64,000 nucleotides of DNA from Phyllobacterium sp. 21LDTY02-6 (GCF_023554255.2 NZ_JAMJWD020000004.1:62001-126000), one strand, 5' to 3'. Positions 10,859 through 20,981 are shown, counted from the stretch's first letter. A program made the numbers and translations. The notes: generated by a model not told the origin, from the sequence alone.

Positions 10859-11449
10859 ATGCCCAAGATTGGAATGGAACCCCTGCGCAAGCGCGCATTG
10901 ATCGATGCCGCCATCCGGGCCATCGGCGACCGCGGCTCGCTCGACGTGACCGTCGCGCAGATCGCCCAGGAAGCCGGCGTTTCGGCGGCCCTCGCCCATC
11001 ATTATTTCGGCGGCAAGGAGCAGCTCTTCCTTGCCACCATGCGGCATCTTTTGACCGAGCTCGGGCAGGACCTGCGCTCCGCCCTGCACCAGGCAACGAC
11101 CCCCGCGGCAAGGGTTGCCGCCGTCATCGCGGTCAATTTCTCCGCATCGCAGTTCGCGCCGCAGACCGTCGCCGCCTGGCTGACCTTCTATATTCACGCG
11201 CAGCAATCGGAAGAAACGCGCCGGCTGTTGCGGGTCTATGCGCGGCGGCTGCATTCGAACCTTGCCCATGCGCTGTGCCAGCTGACCGACCGGGCAAGCG
11301 CGGTCGCGATCGCCGAGGGCGCGGGCGCGCTGATCGACGGCCTCTATATCCGCCATGCCCTGCGCAACGGCGCGCCGGATGCGGTCGCGGCCATCGCCCT
11401 CGTCGAAGATTACGTAGCCACCAAACTCGCCTGCGGAAGAAAAGCATGA
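10859..11449 (+). CDS. betI: Transcriptional repressor BetI (TetR family)
   Basis: The protein has 196 residues. The N-terminal TetR helix-turn-helix spans about residues 8-58 ([20 protein letters not shown]..., then [21 protein letters not shown]). The C-terminal ligand domain carries the BetI-like segment [20 protein letters not shown]. Family role: choline-responsive repressor of betaine synthesis genes. The betC start overlaps its stop (ATGA at 11446-11449), giving the rhizobial order betI-betC-betA-betB. Confidence 0.95.
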   Translation: MPKIGMEPLRKRALIDAAIRAIGDRGSLDVTVAQIAQEAGVSAALAHHYFGGKEQLFLATMRHLLTELGQDLRSALHQATTPAARVAAVIAVNFSASQFAPQTVAAWLTFYIHAQQSEETRRLLRVYARRLHSNLAHALCQLTDRASAVAIAEGAGALIDGLYIRHALRNGAPDAVAAIALVEDYVATKLACGRKA

Positions 11450-12966
11450 AGCCCAATATCCTCATCCTGATGGTCGACCAGCTCAACGGAACCTTCTTTC
11501 CGGACGGCCCCGCCGATTTTCTGCATGCGCCGCACCTGAAGGCGCTGGCGGCGCGCTCGGCCCGCTTCGTCAATACCTATACGGCCTCGCCGCTCTGCGC
11601 CCCGGCGCGGGCCTCGTTCATGTCGGGGCAGCTGCCTTCCCGCACGCGCGTCTACGACAATGCCGCCGAATTCGCCTCCGACATCCCGACCTATGCGCAT
11701 CATCTGCGGCGGGCGGGCTATTACACCGGCCTTTCCGGCAAGATGCACTTTGTCGGTCCCGACCAGTTGCACGGTTTCGAGGAGCGGCTGACCACGGATA
11801 TCTATCCGGCCGATTTCGGCTGGACGCCGGATTACCGCAAGCCGGGGGAGAGGATCGACTGGTGGTATCACAATCTCGGCTCGGTGACCGGCGCGGGCGT
11901 CGCCGAGATAACCAACCAGATGGAATATGATGACGAGGTGGCGTTCCACGCCCGGCAGAAGCTCTACCAATTGGCGCGCCGCCCGGCCGACGCGGACCGC
12001 CGTCCCTGGTGCCTGACCGTATCCTTCACCCATCCGCACGATCCCTATGTGGCGCGGCGCCGATATTGGGACCTCTACGAGGATTGCCCGGCGCTCGACC
12101 CGGAGGTGGGCGCAATCGATTTCGCCCGGCAGGACCCGCATTCGCAGCGGCTGCTGGAGGCCTGCGACCATGGCGCCTTCGAAATCACGCGCGATGAGGT
12201 CAGGCGGGCGCGGCGCGGCTACTTCGCCAATATCTCCTATGTCGACGACAAGATCGGCGAGTTGATCGAGACGTTGCAAACGACGCGTATGCTCGACGAT
12301 ACGATCATCCTCTTCACCTCCGATCATGGCGACATGCTCGGCGAGCGCGGCTTGTGGTTCAAGATGAACTTCTTCGAAGGTTCGGCCCGCGTGCCGCTGA
12401 TGATAGCGGCGCACGGCATCGACCCGGCCGCCATCACCCGGCCGGTCTCGACGCTCGACATCAATCCCACCCTTGCCGCCCTCGCCGGCATCGAGATCGC
12501 CGACGTCATGCCCTGGACCGATGGCTGCGATCTGACGCCGCTGCTGCAAGGCGGCGAGCGGACGGAACCGGTGCTGATGGAATATGCCGCCGAAGGTTCG
12601 AACGCCCCGCTCGTCTCCATCCGCGAGGGGCGCTACAAGTTCATCCACTGCGAGATCGATCCGCCGCAACTGTTTGATCTGGAATCCGATCCCCTGGAAA
12701 AGGTCAACCTCGCCGCCGATCCGGCCCATGCGGCGACGCTGGCCGGCTTCCAGGAGAAGGCGCGCCAGCGCTGGGACATGGAAGCTTTCGATGCGGCGGT
12801 GCGGGAAAGCCAGGCACGGCGGTGGGTGGTCTACGAGGCGCTACGCAACGGTTCCTATTATCCATGGGACTACCAGCCGCTGCAGCGGGCGTCGGAGCGC
12901 TACATGCGCAACCATATGGATCTGAACGTTCTGGAAGAGAACGCCCGCTTTCCGCGCGGCGAGTGA
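11446..12966 (+). CDS. betC: Choline-sulfatase
   Basis: The product has 506 residues. It is a sulfatase of the alkaline phosphatase superfamily. Metal-binding D11-Q12 lies in ILMVDQLNG, and the Cys-type sulfatase signature C51-A-P-A-R lies in [11 protein letters not shown], where Cys51 would be converted to formylglycine. [13 protein letters not shown] supplies further metal ligands and the C-terminal domain is choline-sulfatase specific (YPWDYQP). It releases choline and sulfate from choline-O-sulfate in the cytoplasm, feeding betA/betB. No formylglycine-generating enzyme is in the window. Translation is coupled to betI by the ATGA overlap. Confidence 0.95.
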   Translation: MKPNILILMVDQLNGTFFPDGPADFLHAPHLKALAARSARFVNTYTASPLCAPARASFMSGQLPSRTRVYDNAAEFASDIPTYAHHLRRAGYYTGLSGKMHFVGPDQLHGFEERLTTDIYPADFGWTPDYRKPGERIDWWYHNLGSVTGAGVAEITNQMEYDDEVAFHARQKLYQLARRPADADRRPWCLTVSFTHPHDPYVARRRYWDLYEDCPALDPEVGAIDFARQDPHSQRLLEACDHGAFEITRDEVRRARRGYFANISYVDDKIGELIETLQTTRMLDDTIILFTSDHGDMLGERGLWFKMNFFEGSARVPLMIAAHGIDPAAITRPVSTLDINPTLAALAGIEIADVMPWTDGCDLTPLLQGGERTEPVLMEYAAEGSNAPLVSIREGRYKFIHCEIDPPQLFDLESDPLEKVNLAADPAHAATLAGFQEKARQRWDMEAFDAAVRESQARRWVVYEALRNGSYYPWDYQPLQRASERYMRNHMDLNVLEENARFPRGE

Positions 12967-12973
12967 GGCGAAT

Positions 12974-14623
12974 GTGGAAGCAGATTTCGTCATTATCGGC
13001 TCCGGCTCGGCGGGTTCTGCCATGGCCTACCGGCTATCGGAGGATGGCCGGCATTCGGTGATCGTCATCGAATATGGCGGCACGGATATCGGCCCCTTCA
13101 TCCAGATGCCGGCGGCGCTGTCGTTTCCGATGAACATGAGCACCTATGATTGGGGCTTCTCCTCCGAGCCCGAGCCGCATCTCGGCGGCCGCCGTCTGGT
13201 GACGCCGCGCGGCAAGGTCATCGGCGGATCGTCCTCGATCAACGGCATGGTCTATGTGCGCGGCCATGCGCGGGATTTCGACCATTGGGCGGAGAGCGGC
13301 GCGGCCGGTTGGTCCTATGCCGACGTGCTTCCCTATTTCAAGCGCATGGAGAACTCTAAGAGCGGCGAGGCCGGGTGGCGCGGCACGGATGGGCCGCTCC
13401 ATGTGCAGCGCGGCAAGCGCGACAATCCACTGTTCCACGCCTTTGTCGCGGCGGGACAGCAGGCGGGATTCGAAGTCACCGAGGATTATAACGGCTCGAA
13501 GCAGGAAGGTTTCGGGCCGATGGAGCAGACCATCTACAAGGGGCGGCGCTGGTCGGCGGCCAATGCCTATCTGCGCCCTGCCCTCAAGCGGCAGAATGTC
13601 AGGCTCGTCAATGGCTTGGCGCGAAAAGTGCTGATCGAGAATCAAAAGGCGGTCGGCGTCGAGATTGCACGGCGCGGCCGGACCGAGACCGTGCGGGCGC
13701 GGCGCGAAGTCATCATCGCCGCCTCGTCGATCAATTCGCCCAAGCTGCTGATGCTTTCGGGCATCGGCCCGGCGGCGCAGCTGCGCGCATTGGGGATCGA
13801 GGTCGTCGCGGACCGGCCGGGCGTCGGCGCCAATCTGCAGGACCATCTCGAGGTCTATATCCAGCAGGAGAGCCTGAAGCCGATCACCCTGAACTCGCGC
13901 CTCGGCCTGTTCTCCAAGGCGATGATCGGCGCGCAATGGCTGTTCTTCAAGACCGGCCATGGCGCGACCAACCATTTCGAATCCGCCGCCTTCGTGCGTT
14001 CGAAGGCCGGCGTCGATTATCCCGACATCCAATATCATTTCCTGCCGGCGGCCATCCGCTATGACGGCAAGGCCGCGGCCAAGGGCCATGGTTTCCAGGC
14101 GCATGTCGGGCCAATGCGCTCGCGCTCGCGCGGCAGCGTCACCCTCCGCTCGGCCGATCCGTTCGACAAGCCGAAGATCCAGTTCAACTACATGTCGCAT
14201 CCCGAGGATTGGGCCGACTTCCGCCACGCGGTAAGACTGACGCGCGAGATATTCGGCCAGGAGGCGCTGACGCCCTATCGGGGCCGGGAAATATCGCCGG
14301 GTTCCGCCGTACAATCGGACGAGGAGATCGACGATTTCCTGCGCGAGCATGTGGAAAGCGCGTTCCACCCCTGCGGGACGTGCAGGATGGGCGCGGCCTC
14401 GGACCCGATGGCAGTGGTCGACCCGCTCTGCCGCGTCATCGGCGTTGCCGGGCTGCGCGTCGCCGATTCCTCGATCTTCCCGCGCGTGACCAATGGCAAT
14501 CTCAACGGCCCTTCCATCATGACCGGCGAAAAGGCGTCCGACCATATTCTCGGCCGCGATCCGCTGCCGCGCTCGAACCAGGAACCGTGGATCAATCCGC
14601 GCTGGGAAGTGAGCGACCGCTGA
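12974..14623 (+). CDS. betA: Choline dehydrogenase
   Basis: The product has 549 residues with a GTG start at 12974, 7 bp after betC. It is a GMC-family flavoprotein: the FAD-binding GSGSAG is at residues 9-14, the GMC signature [20 protein letters not shown] (part) near 80-100, and the C-terminal HPCGTCRMG and [17 protein letters not shown] (part) complete the active site. It oxidises choline to betaine aldehyde, and can go on to betaine, with electrons to the respiratory chain at the membrane. The order follows betIC and precedes betB. Confidence 0.95.
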   Translation: MEADFVIIGSGSAGSAMAYRLSEDGRHSVIVIEYGGTDIGPFIQMPAALSFPMNMSTYDWGFSSEPEPHLGGRRLVTPRGKVIGGSSSINGMVYVRGHARDFDHWAESGAAGWSYADVLPYFKRMENSKSGEAGWRGTDGPLHVQRGKRDNPLFHAFVAAGQQAGFEVTEDYNGSKQEGFGPMEQTIYKGRRWSAANAYLRPALKRQNVRLVNGLARKVLIENQKAVGVEIARRGRTETVRARREVIIAASSINSPKLLMLSGIGPAAQLRALGIEVVADRPGVGANLQDHLEVYIQQESLKPITLNSRLGLFSKAMIGAQWLFFKTGHGATNHFESAAFVRSKAGVDYPDIQYHFLPAAIRYDGKAAAKGHGFQAHVGPMRSRSRGSVTLRSADPFDKPKIQFNYMSHPEDWADFRHAVRLTREIFGQEALTPYRGREISPGSAVQSDEEIDDFLREHVESAFHPCGTCRMGAASDPMAVVDPLCRVIGVAGLRVADSSIFPRVTNGNLNGPSIMTGEKASDHILGRDPLPRSNQEPWINPRWEVSDR

Positions 14624-14685
14624 CGTAACATCAATCTGCCATCGGCGCGATGAGCGGCCGGTGATCAACATTCCAGGAGAGTTTC

Positions 14686-16149
14686 ATGCGCGCACAGCCC
14701 AAGGCATCGCATTTCATCAATGGGCGCTTTGTCGAGGACGAGGCGGGCAAGCCTCTCGACGTGATCTATCCGGCGACCGGCGAGATCATTGCCAGGCTGC
14801 ACGGCGCGACGCCGGCGCTGGTGGAGCAAGCGGTGCGCGCCGCCGCCGCGGCACAGCCGGCCTGGGCAGCGCTGAAGCCTGTCGAGCGCGGCCGCATATT
14901 GCGCCGGGCGGCAGACCTGCTGCGTGAGCGAAATGCCGAGATCGCCCGCCTCGAGACGCTCGATACGGGCAAGGCCATCCAGGAAACGCTGGTTGCCGAT
15001 CCGGCTTCCGCCGCCGACGCGCTCGAATTCTATGGCGGGATCATCGCCGGGTTCAATGGCGAGATGATCGAGCTTGGCGGCGCCTATGCCTATACGCGGC
15101 GCGAACCGCTCGGCATCTGCGTCGGTATCGGCGCCTGGAACTATCCGATCCAGGGCGCCGGCTGGAAGTCGGCGCCGGCGCTCGCGGCCGGCAATGCCAT
15201 GATCTTCAAGCCTTCGGAGAACACGCCGCTCTCGGCGCTGGCGCTTGCGGAAATCTACAAGGAGGCCGGGCTGCCGGACGGGTTGTTCAATGTCCTGCAG
15301 GGCTATGGCGATGTCGGCTCGCTGCTCGTCGATCATCCGCTCGTCGCCAAGGTCTCGCTGACCGGCTCGGTGCCGACCGGCAGGAAGGTACTGGCGCAGG
15401 CCGGATCGCATATGAAACATGCGACGATGGAACTCGGCGGCAAGTCGCCTCTCATCATTTTCGACGATGCCGACGTGGAGAACGCCGTCGGCGGCGCGCT
15501 GCTCGGCAATTTCTATTCCACCGGCCAGGTCTGCTCCAACGGCACGCGCGTCTTCGTCCAGCGCGGCATCAAGGACAGGTTCCTGCAGCGGCTGACCGAG
15601 CGCACGAAGGCGATCAGGCTCGGCGATCCGCTCGATCCCGAAATCCATCTCGGCCCGCTCGTCAATGCGGCGCAGCGCGACAAGGTCGTCTCCTATATCG
15701 AAAAGGGCAAGGCCGAGGGTGCGACGCTCCATCATGGCGGCGGCGTGCCGCAGATGCAGGGCTTCGAGGGCGGCTGCTTCGTCGAGCCGACCATCTTCAC
15801 CAATGTCACCGACGACATGGTGATCGCCCGCGAGGAAATATTCGGCCCGGTCATGGCCGTTCTCGATTTCGACGGCGAGGAGGAAGCGGTGCGCCGCGCC
15901 AACGACACGGAATTCGGCCTGTCGGCGGGCGTCTTCACGAAGGATCTGGCCCGGGCGCACCGCGTCATCGGGCAATTGAAGGCCGGCACCTGCTGGATCA
16001 ACACCTATAATCTAGCGCCGGTGGAAATGCCGTTCGGCGGTTTCAAGCAGTCCGGCATCGGCCGCGAGAACGGCCTTGCCGCGCTCTATCACTACAGCCA
16101 GGTCAAGTCCGTCTATGTGGAGACAGGCAACGTCGACAGCCCCTATTGA
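14686..16149 (+). CDS. betB: Betaine aldehyde dehydrogenase
   Basis: The product has 487 residues and is a typical aldehyde dehydrogenase: Asn152 in AWNYPIQ, the general base Glu249 in ELGGKSP, and the nucleophile Cys283 in [10 protein letters not shown]. An AGGAGA site precedes the ATG. It oxidises betaine aldehyde to glycine betaine with NAD(P)+, completing osmoprotectant synthesis. It is the last gene of the bet run; the minus-strand fusion gene ends 17 bp further on, with no obvious terminator in between. Confidence 0.95.
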   Translation: MRAQPKASHFINGRFVEDEAGKPLDVIYPATGEIIARLHGATPALVEQAVRAAAAAQPAWAALKPVERGRILRRAADLLRERNAEIARLETLDTGKAIQETLVADPASAADALEFYGGIIAGFNGEMIELGGAYAYTRREPLGICVGIGAWNYPIQGAGWKSAPALAAGNAMIFKPSENTPLSALALAEIYKEAGLPDGLFNVLQGYGDVGSLLVDHPLVAKVSLTGSVPTGRKVLAQAGSHMKHATMELGGKSPLIIFDDADVENAVGGALLGNFYSTGQVCSNGTRVFVQRGIKDRFLQRLTERTKAIRLGDPLDPEIHLGPLVNAAQRDKVVSYIEKGKAEGATLHHGGGVPQMQGFEGGCFVEPTIFTNVTDDMVIAREEIFGPVMAVLDFDGEEEAVRRANDTEFGLSAGVFTKDLARAHRVIGQLKAGTCWINTYNLAPVEMPFGGFKQSGIGRENGLAALYHYSQVKSVYVETGNVDSPY

Positions 16150-16166
16150 GGCCGCCGGCGCTTCAG

Positions 16167-18407
16167 TCAGGCCTTGCCGACATAATGGACATATTGGGTC
16201 AGCGCGCTGACGAGATGATAGAAGATCGAGGCCGGCACGTCCTCGGCGCGGGCGCGGCCCTTGTCGTCGATAAGATCGATCCACAGCCCCTTCGGCGCCG
16301 GCTCGATATGCCAGCGGAACAGCCGGCCGACGCGCGCCTCGACCTCCGGCTTGAGGTCGGGCCCGCCATTGCCGTCGAGCGCGATGGCGGCCTTGACCGC
16401 CTCGGTCTGCGGCCAGCTGCGCGAATTCGTATCGAGCGGCAGGCCGAAGCGCGACACCGCGCCATAGGCGAGCTCGGTCGAGCGGTTGAGGCCATTGGCG
16501 ACGGCGGAGGCATAGAGCTTGCGCCCATAGCGCACCGCATCCTTCTGGCCTGAAGCGGCGGCGAAGGCGGCCAGCAGGTGCGCCCATTCGAAGTGATGGC
16601 CGGGCTCGGTCCACTCGCCCTGCTCGCCCGGCGCACGCTCCCATTCCTGCGTGAAATATTCGCCCAGCGTCCAGGTTTCCGCATCGAACATGTGATGGCG
16701 GAACAGATCGACCATGCGCGCGGCGCGCTGCAGATAGTCGCGATTGCCGGTCACGTCATACCAGGCAAGGAAGGTTTCGAGCATGTGCATATGCGGGTTC
16801 GAGCGGCGCAGGCCGGTATCGCCCGGCATTTCCAGGAAGCCGGTCAGGCGCGAATCCGCCAGATGCTCGTCGATGAAGGCGAATGTCTCCGTCGCCAGCG
16901 TCAGGGCCTGCTGGTGGCCGGCCTTGTAGGCATGGGCGAGCGCGAGCAGCACGAAGGAATGGTCGTAAGTGTCCTCGGAGGCATCGAGAATGCTGCCATC
17001 GGGATTGAAGCTCTTGACCCAGCCGCCCTTGTCGGTGCGCCCGCGGGTGATGAAATCCAGCCCGTGGGCGATCAGGTCCTGCGCCGGTCCCTCCCAGCCC
17101 ATTTCCTTGGCCACGGCGAAGGCGTAGATCTGGCGCGCCATGGTGCGCATGCGCTTGGTCTTGACGACCGGCGTCGCCTCGAAGGACAGCGCCTCGTGGA
17201 AGCCGCCATGGCGCGTATCGACGCCGACGGTCGACCATAGCGGCAGGGTTTCGCTGAAGAGCCAATGCCTGACGCGGTTGCCATAGGCGCCGACCTTCGG
17301 CAGCCGGTCCTGCGCCGGGGTGAAGCTCGTCTCCAGCCGCCCGGTCTTTTCCAGCTGCTCCACGATCTTGCGCACGTTCTGGCTCTCGCGCACCGGCGCG
17401 ACGAAGGTCGCATCCGCCGTCACCACCACGGCCGTGTCCTTGAGGCCGACGGCGGAGAGCAGCTTGCCCTCGCTGCGCAGGTAGCTGTGCTCGCAGTCGA
17501 TCGCCACAACATCGCCGACGAGGACATTGCCATTGCCGTCGACCGAGCCGACTTCGAGCAGCGATTGCCACGAGCCGAGATCGTTCCAGCGGAATTTTGC
17601 CGGCACGAGCGCGATATCCGTCGCATGTTCCATGATCGCGTAGTCGACCGAGATCGACGGCACCGCCGCATAGAGATCGTGCGGCAGGTAGGTGCCGGAG
17701 ATATTGGTGTTCGCCTCGTCGAGCGCGGCGACGGCCTTCTGCCAGATGTCGGCGGCATGGGTCTTGAAGGCATCGCGCATGACGCTGGCGCGGAAGAGGA
17801 AAATACCGGCATTCCAGAGGAAATTGCCGGAGTTCAGATATTCGATCGCCTTTTCCTCGTTGGGCTTTTCGACGAAGCGGATGACATTGCGCGTCTCGGC
17901 CTCCTCCGGCGTCACTTCGATATAGCCGAAGCCGGTTTCCGGCCTGTCCGGCTTGATGCCGAAGACGACGATGCGCCCGGCCTCGGCCGCCGCCACGCCC
18001 GCCTCGACCGACGACCAGAAGTCGCGGTCGGTTGTAATCTCATGGTCCGACGGCACCACCAGCACCAGTTGATCGCCATGTTCGCGCAGGGTCACTTCGG
18101 TGGCGAGCACGACCGCCGCCGCCGTGTTGCGGCCCATGGGTTCGAGGATCGGGCGCCCGCCGGCAAGGTCGATGCCGGCAAGGTCGTGGCCGATGCGGTC
18201 CGAATGGCGCTCCGAGGCGAGAAGATAGACCGGGACCGCGGTGCCCGCCCGCGCAGCCATGCGCTTGACCGTGCGCAGCAGCATCGAGCCCTGGCCGGAA
18301 AGATTATGAAATTGCTTCGGAAAATCCTCGCGCGATAGCGGCCAGAGCCTTGAGCCCACGCCGCCGCTCATGACGAAGCTGATAATCGCTGCCTTTTCAG
18401 ATGTCAT
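16167..18407 (-). CDS. Mannose-1-phosphate guanylyltransferase fused to AGE-family epimerase/isomerase
   Basis: The protein has 746 residues and two domains. Residues about 1-350 are a ManC/GMP-type nucleotidyltransferase: the pyrophosphorylase signature SGGVGSRLWPLSREDFPKQF spans 14-33, followed by PILEPMGRNTAAAV and FVEKPN. From about 380 to the end lies an alpha/alpha-barrel of the AGE (N-acylglucosamine 2-epimerase / mannose isomerase) family, with GYDNRVRHW-like GAYGNRVRHWLF, MRTMARQIYAFA, EDTYDHSFVLLA and HHFEWAHLL. Usual ManC proteins carry a cupin phosphomannose isomerase there; here it is replaced. The likely job is supplying GDP-mannose for envelope sugars. Start 18407 is chosen at MTSEKAAIIS; the frame is open to 18440. 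Confidence 0.85.
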   Translation of the reverse strand: MTSEKAAIISFVMSGGVGSRLWPLSREDFPKQFHNLSGQGSMLLRTVKRMAARAGTAVPVYLLASERHSDRIGHDLAGIDLAGGRPILEPMGRNTAAAVVLATEVTLREHGDQLVLVVPSDHEITTDRDFWSSVEAGVAAAEAGRIVVFGIKPDRPETGFGYIEVTPEEAETRNVIRFVEKPNEEKAIEYLNSGNFLWNAGIFLFRASVMRDAFKTHAADIWQKAVAALDEANTNISGTYLPHDLYAAVPSISVDYAIMEHATDIALVPAKFRWNDLGSWQSLLEVGSVDGNGNVLVGDVVAIDCEHSYLRSEGKLLSAVGLKDTAVVVTADATFVAPVRESQNVRKIVEQLEKTGRLETSFTPAQDRLPKVGAYGNRVRHWLFSETLPLWSTVGVDTRHGGFHEALSFEATPVVKTKRMRTMARQIYAFAVAKEMGWEGPAQDLIAHGLDFITRGRTDKGGWVKSFNPDGSILDASEDTYDHSFVLLALAHAYKAGHQQALTLATETFAFIDEHLADSRLTGFLEMPGDTGLRRSNPHMHMLETFLAWYDVTGNRDYLQRAARMVDLFRHHMFDAETWTLGEYFTQEWERAPGEQGEWTEPGHHFEWAHLLAAFAAASGQKDAVRYGRKLYASAVANGLNRSTELAYGAVSRFGLPLDTNSRSWPQTEAVKAAIALDGNGGPDLKPEVEARVGRLFRWHIEPAPKGLWIDLIDDKGRARAEDVPASIFYHLVSALTQYVHYVGKA

Positions 18408-18597
18408 CGATTCCCCACAACCCGGTACGATATTCCACAACTTGCCGCAGAAGGGATACTAGACTTTCGGCGACGTTCACAGGTGGAAAACCGTCAATCT
18501 GGCCGACAAGGTAAATTCTGCCGTCACAATCGTGAAAACTCGCGCGGAAACGCTTGCAGCGCGCCAAATCGGACGTTATATACCGCGCCACTGGTCA

Positions 18598-18674
18598 CGG
18601 AGTGTAGCGCAGCCTGGTAGCGCACATCGTTCGGGACGATGGGGTCGGAGGTTCGAATCCTCTCACTCCGACCA
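18598..18674 (+). tRNA. tRNA-Pro (anticodon CGG), CCA encoded
   Basis: The cloverleaf is complete: acceptor CGGAGTG/CACTCCG, D arm GCGC..GCGC, anticodon stem CATCG/CGATG around TTCGGGA (anticodon CGG), T arm GGAGG-TTCGAAT-CCTCT, discriminator A and encoded CCA at 18672-18674. I find no duplicated 3' end of this tRNA downstream in the window, so there is no sign of an integrated element at this site. Confidence 0.97.
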
Positions 18675-18917
18675 GTTTTCCCGATTTTCCCGTATCGTTG
18701 CCCACCTTGCCTCCAATGAGCTCGATTGCTCATGGTGACCTCAGCGTTTTTCAGGCTGAGCCAACCTCCCTCATGCTGAGGAGATTGGTGTTTGGCAGGG
18801 GGATAATTCTGCGAGGTTTCAAACCTGGGCTCCCTAGTTTTCTGCAATCAAATCAATCACCCTCATGCTGAGCCTGTGGAAAGACCCCGCAACGGCGATC
18901 CCACCCGCGCATGGTCC
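18675..18917. other. Non-coding stretch with 13-nt direct repeats after tRNA-Pro
   Basis: I see no credible gene here. CCCTCATGCTGAG occurs twice (18768-18780 and 18860-18872), each an imperfect palindrome. CTCAGC/GCTGAG arms (18730-18760 region) form a small hairpin. The word resembles dispersed palindromic repeats found between genes in many rhizobial genomes. The frames that cross this part are explained better as repeat sequence. Confidence 0.5.
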
Positions 18918-19203
18918 GGTGGGATAAATGGAAACTTATCCCACCACTTTGAAACCGGGTTATTGTGATTCGGTCCTTCCCAGGGGAGCAGCTTCCGGAG
19001 CTGTTCGCAGGTTGGGGAAGGATGGCGTTGCCGGACAGTCGGGAGTGACAAACCCGACTATCCGGCAAACTGCAGAAGGAAACGGAGGTAGCGCTCCGGT
19101 TTCCGGGTTGTTGCGCCTGACAAACGCAACAACAGCAGGGCAAAGACGCCATGGGCGGTCTTCGGACCTCGACCCTGATACTATAGACGCGCGAAGACCG
19201 CCC
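18918..19203. repeat. Array of six consecutive stem-loops
   Basis: Six inverted repeats follow one another in 286 bp. A: 18918-18945, 10-bp perfect stem GGTGGGATAA/TTATCCCACC, 8-nt loop. B: 18974-19022, outer TCCTTCCC/GGGAAGGA with a nested 8-bp stem at 18986-19006. C: 19028-19068, 15 of 16 pairs, 9-nt loop AGTGACAAA. D: 19078-19104, 10 pairs with one bulge. E: 19107-19133, 9-bp perfect GTTGTTGCG/CGCAACAAC, 9-nt loop CCTGACAAA. F: 19153-19203, 12-bp perfect GGGCGGTCTTCG/CGAAGACCGCCC, 27-nt loop. Loops C and E share TGACAAA. The function is unknown: it could be nested REP-like palindromes, a structured RNA, or a DNA structure. The 280 bp after it, up to the HPP gene, show nothing recognisable. 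Confidence 0.75.
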
Positions 19204-19484
19204 GTCTCCCCCCTTTCAATGACCAGACGCGATTTTGCGGGCGTGGTGACGATTTTCTGTATCCAGCGGTTCTGCTGCCGCCGATCCGAGACGTTTGCAG
19301 GAGCCAATCCGGGCCATCCGGCCCACAAAACTGCATTCCAGGAACAATTAATCCCGAAATTCCATCCATCTAGGCGAATATTCTCAAAAAAGCGGTGGTG
19401 GGGAACGAAATGGCCTTCCGCAACCGCCGATATGAAAATACACGTGGGGCGCTCCCGATTTCCGCCCTCCGGTCCGGCGTCCGC

Positions 19485-20558
19485 ATGAACATGAACAGAT
19501 CCAGTTTTCGTATTTTCCAGCCCATTCTTGCTGGCGCGACCCTGCGCGACCGAATCATCGGCTGCGTCGGCGCGCTGGTCGGCATCGGCCTCACCGGCTA
19601 TCTCTGCGGCCTGTCGATGGGCGATGGCTTCACGCCGATGATCGTGGCGCCCATCGGCGCCTCCGCCGTGCTGCTGTTCGCGGTTCCCGCCAGCCCGCTC
19701 GCCCAGCCCTGGCCGATCATCGGCGGCAATACGATCTCGGCGCTGGTCGGCGTCACCGTCTCGCACTTCGTCGCCGAGCCCGCCATTGCCATTGCGCTCG
19801 CGGTGGCGCTGGCGATCGCCGCCATGTCGGTCACCCGCAGCCTGCATCCGCCCGGCGGCGCGGCGGCATTGACCGCAGTGATCGGCGGCAGCGCCGTCAC
19901 CTCCGCCGGCTTCTATTTCCCCTTCTTCCCCGTGGCCGTGAACTCCGTCCTGCTCGTCGGGCTCGGCATCCTGTTCCATCGCCTGTCGCGGCGCTCCTAT
20001 CCCCATGTGGCGCCGGCGCCGGTCAATATCCATGGCACCGCGGACGAGCCGCCGATCCTACGCGCCGGTTTCCGCAGCGAGGACGTGGATGCCGCGCTCG
20101 AGACGATGCACGAGACCTTCGACATCGACCGCAAGGATATCGAGGAACTGCTGCGCCAGGTCCAGCGCCGCGCGCTCGCCCGCGGCTACCGGCCGCTGAC
20201 CTGCAAGGACATCATGTCCCGCGACGTGATCCGGCTCGAAACGGGCGAAAGCGCCGGCAAGGCGCGGCAGCTGCTGATCGACCACAATATCCGCACGCTG
20301 CCGCTCGTCGACGATGGCGACCGTCTCGCCGGCACCGTCGGCCTGCGCGAACTCATCGATGCGACGGGAAGCGTCGCCGACGTCATGGCTCCGCCGCAGA
20401 CGGCCTCGCCCGACAGTCCGGCGCTCGATCTTCTCGACATATTGACCAGCGGGCGCGTCCACGCGGTTGTCGTCATCGACGAGGAGCGCCATATAAAGGG
20501 CCTGGTGACCCAGACCGACCTTCTGGCGGCGCTGGCGGCACGACCCAGCGGCCGCTAG
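19485..20558 (+). CDS. HPP family membrane protein with C-terminal CBS domains
   Basis: The protein has 357 residues from the ATG at 19485 (another ATG at 19491; the frame is open from 19395 but no ribosome site decides). The N-terminal half has four to five hydrophobic helices with the HPP signature SLHPPGGAAALTA near residue 120. The C-terminal half has two CBS modules (TCKDIMSRDVIRLETGES.., DHNIRTLPLVDDGDRLAGTV, HAVVVIDEERHIKGLVTQTD, each shortened) that normally bind adenine nucleotides. HPP proteins are integral membrane proteins, with nitrite transport shown for some plant/cyanobacterial members. It lies just after the stem-loop array, with DUF427 next. Confidence 0.85.
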   Translation: MNMNRSSFRIFQPILAGATLRDRIIGCVGALVGIGLTGYLCGLSMGDGFTPMIVAPIGASAVLLFAVPASPLAQPWPIIGGNTISALVGVTVSHFVAEPAIAIALAVALAIAAMSVTRSLHPPGGAAALTAVIGGSAVTSAGFYFPFFPVAVNSVLLVGLGILFHRLSRRSYPHVAPAPVNIHGTADEPPILRAGFRSEDVDAALETMHETFDIDRKDIEELLRQVQRRALARGYRPLTCKDIMSRDVIRLETGESAGKARQLLIDHNIRTLPLVDDGDRLAGTVGLRELIDATGSVADVMAPPQTASPDSPALDLLDILTSGRVHAVVVIDEERHIKGLVTQTDLLAALAARPSGR

Positions 20559-20612
20559 GCGGAACAAAGTCGGCGGCCGATGCTTTATCTGAATGAGCAT
20601 AAGGAGACGATC

Positions 20613-20981
20613 ATGGACGACGGCGGCATTACCATTCGACCCTATCCGGAATCGGTGACTGTCCGATTCAGGGATGTGGTCATCGCTTCATCCGACAAGG
20701 CGCTCGAATTGCGGGAGCCGGGGCACGATCCGGTGCTCTATATCCCCTTCGACGACATTTATTTCACCCATCTGGAAAAGACCTCGACCGAGACGAAGTG
20801 CCCGTGGAAGGGCACGGCCACCTATTGGCGCATCAATGGCCAGGGAGAATCGGCCGACGATGCCATGTGGGCCTATGAGGAGCCGAAGGCGGAAGTGGCG
20901 CAGATCGCCGGGCACGGCGCCTTCGATCCGAAGCATGTCGTGTTCGAGGGCGTCATCGACGCGGAACAGGTGCTGCGCTAG
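20613..20981 (+). CDS. DUF427 domain protein
   Basis: The protein has 122 residues from the ATG at 20613, which has AAGGAGACG upstream (the frame opens at 20580). It is a single beta-rich DUF427 domain: VTVRFRDVVIASSDKALEL, YIPFDDIYFTHLEKTS, TKCPWKGTATYW and WAYEEPKAEV are its hallmarks, with the conserved CPWKG turn at about 63-67. The family role is not established. Its TAG stop interlocks with the TAG stop of the convergent ABC ATPase gene in CTAG at 20978-20981, leaving no space for a terminator. Confidence 0.88.
   Translation: MDDGGITIRPYPESVTVRFRDVVIASSDKALELREPGHDPVLYIPFDDIYFTHLEKTSTETKCPWKGTATYWRINGQGESADDAMWAYEEPKAEVAQIAGHGAFDPKHVVFEGVIDAEQVLR

Noticed and set aside
18598-18674. tRNA-Pro as an integration site
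   Set aside because: No duplicate of its 3' end and no integrase are found in the window.
18853-19152. Minus-strand ORF with a CHSRLSGN stretch
   Set aside because: The stretch comes from reading across the palindromic repeat (hairpin C); phrases like this arise from REP-like repeats in many genomes and do not indicate a gene.
18918-19203. CRISPR array
   Set aside because: The stems differ in sequence and there are no equal repeats with spacers; no cas genes are present.
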